A DNA stretch of 64,000 nucleotides, from the NCBI RefSeq assembly GCF_002245895.1, contig NZ_NPJZ01000001.1, forward strand, positions 4,643,501 through 4,707,500. Direction: 5' to 3'. Under the pieces are notes generated by a model. It did no database searches, had not been told where the DNA came from, and saw only the letters and a list, made by a program, of their open reading frames with translations. This document shows positions 57,418 to 64,000 of this stretch, piece after piece. A program made the position numbers and the translations under genes. The stretch is from Rhodococcus sp. OK302. GTDB lineage: Bacteria > Actinomycetota > Actinomycetes > Mycobacteriales > Mycobacteriaceae. Every line of letters begins with the position of its first letter. Within the stretch, counting starts at the first letter, position 1.

Positions 57418-59769
57418 ATGGCGCCAATCACCAGCACATACCGACTGCAGTTGCGGCCCGACGCCTGTACCCTCCGCGATGCTGCGAAGTTGGTCGATTA
57501 CCTTGACGGACTGGGCGTCTCGCACCTCTATCTGTCCCCGATCCTGACCGCTACCTCAGGATCAACACACGGTTACGACGTCACCGATCCGACGACAGTT
57601 GCCGAAGGTCTCGGCGGCCGCGATGCGTTGGTCGAACTTGCTCATCGCGCGGGTGAACACGGCATGGGGTTGATCGTCGATCTGGTGCCCAATCACGTCG
57701 GCGTCGCCAAGCCCCAGGAAAATGCCTGGTGGTGGGATGTTCTCACACACGGACAGTCTTCGGAGTACGCACACTTCTTCGACATCGACTGGGACCATGA
57801 CAACGGCGCTGACGGAAAGCTTGCACTCCCGGTGCTGGGACAACCGGCAGATCTTGATGCCCTGCAGATCGACTACAGCAGCGGCGCACCGCTACTCACG
57901 TTCTACGAGCACCGGTTCCCGATCATGCCGGGAACCGAATCGGGTTCGCCGAGCGAGGTTCACGAGCGACAGGCCTACCGCTTGGTCCCGTGGAACGCCG
58001 GAATCAGTACCTACCGAAGGTTCTTCACGGTCAATGAACTGGCTGCACTCCGTCAGGAAGACCCCCGTGTATTCGAACTGTGCCATCGCGAACTGAAATC
58101 CTGGGTCGACGAGGGATTGATCGACGGAGTTCGGATCGACCATCCCGACGGACTGGCCGATCCCGCAAGCTATCTCGTACAACTACGCGAACTTATCGGC
58201 CCGGACCAATGGATCGTGATCGAGAAGATTCTCGGGCACACCGAACCGCTCGATCCACTACTTCCCGTCGACGGCACCACCGGCTACGACGCTCTGAATC
58301 AACTCGGCGGCGTTTTTGTCGATCCTGGTGCCGAACACGAATTTTCGGAACTTTCCGCAGTGTTGACCGGCAACGACGGCGATCGCGCGTGGCTGCATCA
58401 CACGGAGCGTCAGTTCAAACGTGAAACCGCGCGGGGTGACCTTGCACCCGAAATCCGCCGACTGGTGCGTGCGATCCAACTCGAAACTGGAAGCCTGTGC
58501 AGCAACAAGTCGTTGACTGACGCCGTCGTCGTAGCCATTGCGCGAATGCCCGTGTACCGCTCCGACTACAGTCCACTCGCCGGCCTGACTGCTCGTATTT
58601 TTGGTGAGATCCACGAACTTGCTCCCGGCCATGAGAAGCCGTTCAACGCTCTGGCACAAGCACTTTCAATCGGCGGCGAGGCGGCGATCCGCTTCCAACA
58701 GATATGTGGCGCGGTGATGGCCAAGTCCGTCGAGGATCGATTGTTTTATCGGACGGCACGGTTGATCTCCCGTCAGGAAGTCGGCGGCAATCCCGCAGCG
58801 TTCGCCGTCTCGGTCGCCGAATTCCACCTCGCCAACTCAGATCGTGCACGCCTGTGGCCCAAAGCCATGACCACCCTGTCCACTCACGACACCAAACGCG
58901 GAGAGGACGTTCGCGCGCGAATCAGTGTGCTGTCCCAGATGCCGACACTGTGGTCGCGACTGGTTCAGGATTGGGAAGAGGCGGCCCCCAGTCCTGACCC
59001 CTTGACGGGATTGTTCTTGTGGCAGAACCTCGTCGGGGTCTGGCCGGTGGGTGAACCTGCGCCCGATTTCCGATCACGGGTTCACGCTTACGCGGAAAAA
59101 GCGATTCGCGAAGCCGCAGTGCGGACCTCCTGGAACTCTCCTGATTCGACGTTCGAGGCTGCCGTTCACCACTGGATCGACAACGTCATCGACGGCCCGG
59201 TCGGACAGTCGATTTCGGATCTGGTGTTGCGCATTGCACGTCATTCCTGGTCGGACTCGTTGGGCCAGAAGCTCCTTCAGATCTGCGGTCCTGGAATCCC
59301 GGATATCTACCAGGGCACGGAACTGTGGGAGGACTCCCTCGTGGACCCGGACAACAGGCGCCTGGTCAACTTCGACATCCGGCGATCGTTGCTGGAAGGT
59401 CCGGCGGCTCCCGTCGACGCCACCGGCGGTGCGAAGTTGCATCTCGTCCGGACAGCTTTGCAGCTCAGACGTGAGAACCCCGACTGGTTTGTGGGCGGAA
59501 CCTATCGGCCGATTCTGGCGTCAGGTGCCAGGTCCGGCCACGTCATCGCGTTTTCGCGGGGTCCGGCGGAAAAAGAACCCACAGTTGTCGCGGTGGCCAC
59601 ACGCCACTCGATGATGCTGGCCGATCACGGATGGGGCGACACCACTCTCAATCTTCCGGACGGTGACTGGACCGACACCTTGAACGGACGCCTGGTTACG
59701 TCGAATCGGATGCTGGCCATCCTTGCCGGTAGCCCGACGGCTCTGTTGGTCCGAAAACCTGCCCACTGA
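57418..59769 (+). CDS. treY: Maltooligosyltrehalose synthase
   Basis: A 783-residue GH13 enzyme that isomerises the reducing-end glucose of maltooligosaccharides to an alpha-1,1 link. Motifs: TSTYRLQLRPDACTLRDAAKLV, SHLYLSPILTATSGSTHGYD, LIVDLVPNHVGVAKPQENAWW, LIDGVRIDHPDGLADPASYL (catalytic Asp), QWIVIEKILGHTEPL (Glu) and MTTLSTHDTKRGEDVRAR. treZ, which frees trehalose from the product, is the usual next gene but here an SDR gene follows; it must lie elsewhere or be absent. Confidence 0.95.
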   Translation: MAPITSTYRLQLRPDACTLRDAAKLVDYLDGLGVSHLYLSPILTATSGSTHGYDVTDPTTVAEGLGGRDALVELAHRAGEHGMGLIVDLVPNHVGVAKPQENAWWWDVLTHGQSSEYAHFFDIDWDHDNGADGKLALPVLGQPADLDALQIDYSSGAPLLTFYEHRFPIMPGTESGSPSEVHERQAYRLVPWNAGISTYRRFFTVNELAALRQEDPRVFELCHRELKSWVDEGLIDGVRIDHPDGLADPASYLVQLRELIGPDQWIVIEKILGHTEPLDPLLPVDGTTGYDALNQLGGVFVDPGAEHEFSELSAVLTGNDGDRAWLHHTERQFKRETARGDLAPEIRRLVRAIQLETGSLCSNKSLTDAVVVAIARMPVYRSDYSPLAGLTARIFGEIHELAPGHEKPFNALAQALSIGGEAAIRFQQICGAVMAKSVEDRLFYRTARLISRQEVGGNPAAFAVSVAEFHLANSDRARLWPKAMTTLSTHDTKRGEDVRARISVLSQMPTLWSRLVQDWEEAAPSPDPLTGLFLWQNLVGVWPVGEPAPDFRSRVHAYAEKAIREAAVRTSWNSPDSTFEAAVHHWIDNVIDGPVGQSISDLVLRIARHSWSDSLGQKLLQICGPGIPDIYQGTELWEDSLVDPDNRRLVNFDIRRSLLEGPAAPVDATGGAKLHLVRTALQLRRENPDWFVGGTYRPILASGARSGHVIAFSRGPAEKEPTVVAVATRHSMMLADHGWGDTTLNLPDGDWTDTLNGRLVTSNRMLAILAGSPTALLVRKPAH

Positions 59770-59852
59770 ACGGGCAAAGCGCATCCGCAGCGTCGTTCGA
59801 TACGCTAACTTTCAAGGACAAATTCATTTCGCCAACTCGGAGGTTGCAGAAC

Positions 59853-60665
59853 ATGTCCGCAGATCGGTACACCGGCAAGGTCGCATTCATCACGGGAGCC
59901 GCACGTGGTCAGGGCCGCGCCGAAGCAGTTCGCCTCGCGCAGGAAGGCGCCGACATCATTGCCGTCGACGCGTGCGTCACGTTCGGCTCGACTGCGTATG
60001 ACGGTGCCACCGAGGAAGACCTCGCTGAGACTGTCGAACTGGTCAAGGCGCTCGACCGTCGAATCGTCGCCACGAAGACCGACGTCCGTGACTTCGCGGC
60101 ACTGTCCGCTGCGCTCGATGCCGGTATCGCCGAGCTCGGCCGCCTCGACGTCGTCGTCGCCAACGCCGGAATCTGTTCTGCCAACATGTCCTGGGAGATC
60201 ACGCCCGAGCAGTGGCAGGAAACGTTGGACGTGAACCTGACCGGCGTCTTCCACACCGCCAAGGCCGCGATTCCGCACCTCATCAAGCAGGGCACCGGTG
60301 GATCGATTATTTTCACCAGCTCCGTCGCCGGCCTTCGTGGCCTCCCCTTCCTCGGCCACTACGTCGCCAGCAAGCACGGTGTCACCGGCCTCGCGAAGAC
60401 CATGGCATCGGAGTTGGGGCAGTACAACATTCGTGTCAACACCATTCACCCCCACGGTGTGGCAACCGGCATGCTGGTCAATGACATGAATCCCCTCATC
60501 GCTGCCAACGCCGGAACCCTCGGCCCCATCTTCATGGGAACCCTCCCCGATCCCGTCAGCCAGCCCGAGGACATCGCTGCCGCTGTCGCCTTCCTCGGAT
60601 CCGACGAGGCACACCACATCACCGGCATTGCCATGCCGCTCGATCTGGGTACCTTGATTCGCTGA
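59853..60665 (+). CDS. Mycofactocin-type SDR family oxidoreductase
   Basis: 270 residues: VAFITGAARGQGRAEAVRLA, QEGADIIAVDAC, an insert running to VELVKALDRRIVATKTDVRD, VVVANAGICSANMSWE, GSIIFTSSVAGLRGLPFLGH, YVASKHGVTGLAKTMASELG (Tyr/Lys pair) and VNTIHPHGVATGM. The insert between strands 2 and 3 and the motif G-A-A-R-G-Q-G-R are typical of SDRs that hold NAD non-exchangeably and pass electrons to mycofactocin. The mft locus is not in this window. Start: ATG at 59853 nine bases after GGAGG. Confidence 0.85.
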   Translation: MSADRYTGKVAFITGAARGQGRAEAVRLAQEGADIIAVDACVTFGSTAYDGATEEDLAETVELVKALDRRIVATKTDVRDFAALSAALDAGIAELGRLDVVVANAGICSANMSWEITPEQWQETLDVNLTGVFHTAKAAIPHLIKQGTGGSIIFTSSVAGLRGLPFLGHYVASKHGVTGLAKTMASELGQYNIRVNTIHPHGVATGMLVNDMNPLIAANAGTLGPIFMGTLPDPVSQPEDIAAAVAFLGSDEAHHITGIAMPLDLGTLIR

Positions 60666-60690
60666 TCTCAAACAGACGCGAATATTGTGC

Positions 60691-60724
60691 GAGCCTGACG
60701 GGAATATCAGTTCCCGTCAGGCTC
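60691..60724 (+). terminator. Hairpin after the SDR gene
   Basis: A perfect 14-bp stem GAGCCTGACGGGAA with TTCCCGTCAGGCTC around a six-base loop, 26 bp after the SDR stop and 12 bp before the next ATG. The T run is short; it may end the SDR transcript or act in the leader of the next gene. Confidence 0.7.
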
Positions 60725-60736
60725 GTTGCACAACAC

Positions 60737-61660
60737 ATGACCAAAACTGTTGTAGCGCAGACATACGGAACCCCCGAAATTCTGAAGCTGATCGACGTGG
60801 AGGTTCCGTCGCCCGGGCCAGGGGAAGTACTGGTCGACGTCAAAGCAATCGGCGTCAATCCTTTCGACTACAAGCTTTACAGCGGCGCATTCGGAACCGA
60901 CCCGAGTAAGTTGCCCATTCACCTCGGCGGTGAGGCCGCTGGAATCGTCTCGGCGATCGGCGAAAACGTCACCACTGTTGCCGTCGGCGACGAGGTAATC
61001 GTCAGCCCCGGGAACGGCCTGTACGCCGAACAGGTAGTTGTCCCGGCTACGTCACTCACACCGAAACCGGCCTCGATCAGTTGGGAACAGGCCGCTGGCC
61101 TCCTCCTCGTTGGCGGGACAGCCGTCGACGCACTCGACACGATCCGGGTTGACTCTGGCGACACCGTCCTGATCCATGGCGCATCCGGTGGTGTCGGAGC
61201 ACTAGCGGTTCAACTTGCGGTAGCCCGCGGCGCCACCGTGATCGGAACAGCCGGACCCTCCAATCAGGAGTACGTCCGCTCTCTGGGCGCGACGCCGGTC
61301 CTCTACGGCGACGGACTCGAAACGCGAGTTCGCGAATTGGGTTCTGTCGATGCCGCTTTCGACACCGCGGGCACGGACGAAGCCGTCGACACCTCCCTGG
61401 CGCTGGTGGCGGACAAATCTCGCATCGTCACGATCGTGGCATTCGGACGCGCCCAGGAAGACGGCTTCCGCTCCGTCGGTGGAGGAACTCCGGAGAGCGC
61501 GCAGGCACGCCTGAATGCGCGGGCTGGACTGGCCGAGCTTGCCGGATCCGGACGTTTGAATGTGAAGATAGCTAAGACTTTTCCGCTTTCCGATGCCGCA
61601 GAGGCACACACCGAATTACAGAATTCGCACCCAGCCGGAAAATTCATCCTGATTCCGTAA
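60737..61660 (+). CDS. Quinone-oxidoreductase-like MDR family enzyme (NADP-dependent)
   Basis: 307 residues: VVAQTYGTPEILKLIDVEVP, GPGEVLVDVKAIGVNPFDYK (catalytic-domain entry), GGEAAGIVSAIGENVTTVAV, VLIHGASGGVGALAVQLAVA (NADPH loop) and AAFDTAGTDEAVDTSLAL. It lacks the zinc-ligand set, so it is of the quinone oxidoreductase kind that reduces enones or quinones. Start: ATG at 60737, where similarity begins. Downstream a modest hairpin and then the RCC1 gene. Confidence 0.88.
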   Translation: MTKTVVAQTYGTPEILKLIDVEVPSPGPGEVLVDVKAIGVNPFDYKLYSGAFGTDPSKLPIHLGGEAAGIVSAIGENVTTVAVGDEVIVSPGNGLYAEQVVVPATSLTPKPASISWEQAAGLLLVGGTAVDALDTIRVDSGDTVLIHGASGGVGALAVQLAVARGATVIGTAGPSNQEYVRSLGATPVLYGDGLETRVRELGSVDAAFDTAGTDEAVDTSLALVADKSRIVTIVAFGRAQEDGFRSVGGGTPESAQARLNARAGLAELAGSGRLNVKIAKTFPLSDAAEAHTELQNSHPAGKFILIP

Positions 61661-61684
61661 GTATCCCCGCAAACCCACGACGAG

Positions 61685-61702
61685 GCCCCTCGTCACAGGG
61701 GC
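61685..61702 (+). terminator. Short hairpin after the MDR gene
   Basis: GCCCCT-N6-AGGGGC followed by ATTT, 24 bp after the stop. Six pairs only, so a modest terminator candidate. Confidence 0.45.
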
Positions 61703-61862
61703 ATTTGTGGCCACCATGATTTGCATCAAATAGTGGCCAGAAGCGGCCACATCAAACCGCTCCGCACAACCAAAATGTCCGATATCTTCCAGTTTGGTGA
61801 TTGCCTCCCGCAATCGCTACACGCGCCCGAACGGGGCACGAAGAATCGGAAGGGCAACACCT

Positions 61863-63113
61863 GTGACTGTTCTCGATCGGCTACGTCCATCCCAGCGACG
61901 GTCCCGCACCACTGCGGCATTCGGCACTGCTGCGCTCGCACTCACGATGACTATCGGTGGTGCGATCGGTACTGCCGCCGCGGCACCGGACGGGGTGCCG
62001 GTATCACCCGCCGGGCACATCACGGGTTGGGGATATAACAACGCCGGGCAGGCCACCGGACTTTCCGGCGATTTCACCGCCGTCTCCGCGGGCGGCTCGC
62101 ATTCCCTCGCGCTGACTAACGACGGCCACATCAAAACCTGGGGAGACACCACCCGCAGCCAGGCCAACAACGCGCCGACCGACGGTGGCTACACCGCGAT
62201 TTCCGCCGGCTCCAGCCATTCCCTCGCACTCACCGCCGACGGCCACATCAAGACCTGGGGAGCCACCAGTTGGGGTCAGGCCGACGGCATCCCGACCGAC
62301 AGCGGCTACACCGCCATCTCCGCCGGTCAAGACCATTCTCTCGCACTATCCGCCGACGGCCACATAAAGAACTGGGGCGCGCAGACCACCGGCGCACCCA
62401 CCGACAGCGGCTACACCGCGATCTCCGCCGGCGGCAATCATTCCCTCGCACTCACCGCCGACGGCCACATCACCCAATGGGGAAACAACGACTACAGGCA
62501 GGCCGATGGAATGCCGACTAACGGCGGCTACACCGCCATCTCCGCCGGCGGCAATCATTCCCTCGCACTCACCAACGACGGCCACATCACCATCTGGGGA
62601 GATGTCACCATGGGGCAGCGCTGGGACGCACCCACTGACGGCGGCTACATCGCGATATCGGCTGGCACCTGGTACTCCACCGCGCTCACCGCCGACGGCC
62701 AGATCGTCACCTGGGGACTCAACGACGTCGGGCAGGCAGCCGCCGGTATCGGCCACACCGCTATCTCTGCCGGCGGCGCACATGTCCTCGCGCTGAACCC
62801 GCTGTCGGCTCCCACCGTCACCGGGACACCGCCGGCCGGTTCGATCGACCAGCCTTACAGTTACGCCTTTACCGTGACCGGATACCCCGCCTTCACTGTC
62901 ACCTCCACCGGGACATTGCCTGAAGGACTGATACTCACCGAGGCCGGAGTGCTGTCCGGAACCCCCACCAAGACAGGATCATTCACCTTCACCGTCATGG
63001 CCTCCAACAGCGAGGGCGAGGCCAATCCCTTGCCGGTTACCGTCGAGATCACCGAAGCCGCCCTTCCGTCGACCGGGTCTCTCGATTTCCTCGGCCCAAT
63101 TTTCGGATCCTGA
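61863..63113 (+). CDS. Secreted RCC1-repeat protein with Ig-like C-terminus
   Basis: 416 residues from a GTG at 61863. A twin-basic start (RPSQRRSRTT) and hydrophobic core end in TAAAAPDG, so it is exported. Six to seven RCC1-type repeats follow, each built on GGYTAISAGGNHSLALTNDG then HIxxWG, forming a beta-propeller. Residues from about 315 (PTVTGTPPAGSIDQPYSYAF, TGTLPEGLILTEAGVLSGTP) match a putative Ig (He_PIG) domain. The repeats are also near-identical at DNA level. RCC1 propellers usually mediate protein contacts; here a surface or secreted adhesin-like role is a guess. Convergent with EamA across a terminator. Confidence 0.85.
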   Translation: MTVLDRLRPSQRRSRTTAAFGTAALALTMTIGGAIGTAAAAPDGVPVSPAGHITGWGYNNAGQATGLSGDFTAVSAGGSHSLALTNDGHIKTWGDTTRSQANNAPTDGGYTAISAGSSHSLALTADGHIKTWGATSWGQADGIPTDSGYTAISAGQDHSLALSADGHIKNWGAQTTGAPTDSGYTAISAGGNHSLALTADGHITQWGNNDYRQADGMPTNGGYTAISAGGNHSLALTNDGHITIWGDVTMGQRWDAPTDGGYIAISAGTWYSTALTADGQIVTWGLNDVGQAAAGIGHTAISAGGAHVLALNPLSAPTVTGTPPAGSIDQPYSYAFTVTGYPAFTVTSTGTLPEGLILTEAGVLSGTPTKTGSFTFTVMASNSEGEANPLPVTVEITEAALPSTGSLDFLGPIFGS

Positions 63114-63133
63114 CAGCGAGCACGCCTCGCCGC

Positions 63134-63186
63134 TGAGCGAACGCGCCTTTCGTTCTATCTAAGGCGACGAAAGGTACGTTCGCTCA
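63134..63186. terminator. Bidirectional terminator between RCC1 and EamA genes
   Basis: TGAGCGAACG (63134-63143) pairs with CGTTCGCTCA (63177-63186), and inside CTTTCGT pairs with ACGAAAG (63147-63153 and 63167-63173). It spans the EamA stop and lies 21 bp after the RCC1 stop. Confidence 0.7.
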
Positions 63187-64000
63187 GATTCGGGTGGTTG
63201 CACCGCCTGCGCAACCTCGGCCTGCTTACGCCCACCGCCGCGTGCTGCGCCGACGCCGGCCACGACTACGCACCCAATTCCGGCCACCGCCAAGAGGCTC
63301 GGCACCTGGTGCAGCACAACAAAACCGATCAACTGCGCGAAGGCGGGTTCCAGACTCATCAGGGTCCCGAACGCCGCTGCTGAGAGCCTTCGCAGCGAAA
63401 CCATTTCCAAGGCAAAGGGAACGACGGGCAGCAAAATCGCGAGTCCGAGGCCCACCAGGATGAGGTGCGGTGTCAAACGATCGACGGCTGACGAACCCAC
63501 GGCAACTGTCGCCACCAACCCGGCCACGGCCATCGAGACAGCCAAGCCGTTAATCCCTGCCACCTCGTCGCCAACACGTTGGGTGAGCAGAATGTACAGA
63601 GCCCAACACAGTGCGGCGCCGAGCGCGTAGGCAACACCCAACAGATCGACGGTTCCCGCCCACGGTTCGGTCAGAAAAACGACGCCGATGCCTGCCAGTA
63701 CCGGCCAGAGGATTCGGCCGCGGCCACGGATCAGTGCAAGGGTCAGTGGCCCCAGGAACTCCAATGCACTTGCGGTACCCAACGGAAGACGCTCGACAGC
63801 CGCCATGAACAAGAGCGTCATTGCTGCGGTGACAACACCCAGAACCAGGCAGGCTAGAAAAGCGTTTCGAGTGAATGCCGACGGCCGTGGCCTGACGATG
63901 AGTAGAAGGACGACTCCCGCCCACGCAAGTCGCAGCCACGCGGCTCCGTCGGCGCCCAGCTGGTCGATCAGACCGACCGACACCGCGAGGCCGAGCTGAA
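63159..64000 (-). CDS. EamA (DMT superfamily) transporter, N-terminus cut by window end
   Basis: At least 280 residues; the frame remains open to 64000 (QLGLAVSVGLIDQLGADG upstream of the first possible start), so the real start lies beyond the window. Ten-helix EamA/RhaT layout: LRLAWAGVVLLLIVRP, ALEFLGPLTLALI, LYILLTQRVGDEVAGINGLA, then a second EamA copy ILVGLGLAILLPVVPFALEM with SLEPAFAQLIGFVVLHQ. Such carriers export amino acids or metabolites (RhtA-like). The C-terminal tail is soluble and basic. Confidence 0.85.
   Translation of the reverse strand, partial: QLGLAVSVGLIDQLGADGAAWLRLAWAGVVLLLIVRPRPSAFTRNAFLACLVLGVVTAAMTLLFMAAVERLPLGTASALEFLGPLTLALIRGRGRILWPVLAGIGVVFLTEPWAGTVDLLGVAYALGAALCWALYILLTQRVGDEVAGINGLAVSMAVAGLVATVAVGSSAVDRLTPHLILVGLGLAILLPVVPFALEMVSLRRLSAAAFGTLMSLEPAFAQLIGFVVLHQVPSLLAVAGIGCVVVAGVGAARGGGRKQAEVAQAVQPPESERTYLSSP

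Noticed and set aside
62040..62800. Regular DNA repeats resembling a CRISPR array
   Set aside because: The periodic units are codons of RCC1 repeats within one reading frame, without spacer/repeat structure.

Overview
The window looks like a chromosomal segment of a mycolate-type actinobacterium, most likely Rhodococcus (R. erythropolis/qingshengii-like). The reasons are the high-GC codon use with many GTG starts, the nadA-nadB-nadC operon facing an NrtR-type regulator, the bioB-bsaP pair with a BioQ regulator, bioA-F-D next to treX/treY as in mycobacteria, a mycofactocin-type SDR, a DUF2567 protein and a cyclopropane/mycolate-type methyltransferase. The genus is inferred from gene content; no database search was possible.

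Layout. 0-6 kb: a minus-strand run of a GPH-type MFS carrier, PLP decarboxylase, CFA-type methyltransferase, secreted lipase and a DUF1345 protein. 6-10.2 kb: GNAT, a DHA2 MFS pump with a divergent TetR and operator, a broken PAS-ANTAR gene and two short peptide genes. 10.4-20 kb: a large LuxR (LAL) regulator, DUF1254 protein, small membrane proteins, SulP transporter, and a DapA-like enzyme with a LysR regulator. 20-25 kb: an N-L-G-S repeat secreted protein, then NAD de novo synthesis (nadA, nadB, nadC) with nrtR and its operator. 25.5-32.8 kb: an accessory island with a topoisomerase III-like gene beside a DUF2252 relic, a frameshifted resolvase, an ArsR/NADP-oxidoreductase pair, a truncated toxin-antitoxin-like pair and a second serine recombinase. 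33-39 kb: an NHL lipoprotein, gene relics, DUF2567, a TDT carrier with an in-frame stop, bsaP-bioB and bioQ. 39-51 kb: VOC proteins, a small membrane protein with an S74-domain protein, then a decayed stretch holding a relic mevalonate-catabolism locus (truncated GAF regulator, broken mvaA and mvaB), an IS5-type element carrying an unrelated gene in place of its transposase core, and several frameshifted or truncated genes. 51.5-60 kb: VOC, bioD-bioF diverging from bioA, then treX/glgX and treY. 60-64 kb: SDR, MDR oxidoreductase, secreted RCC1-repeat protein, EamA carrier (cut by the window end).

Two regulons can be read from DNA. Biotin: three copies of a TTGAAC-N3-GTnCAn box, two between bioB and bioQ and one between bioF and bioA. 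NAD: a perfect 23-bp palindrome between nadA and nrtR. Decay is marked: about a dozen relics (frameshift, nonsense, truncation or deletion junction) were found by reading frames across ORF boundaries. No convincing wholly new system is present; the least explained items are the IS passenger gene, the short-peptide genes near the LAL regulator, the S74/glycine-zipper pair, the N-L-G-S protein and the truncated nucleotidyltransferase pair.
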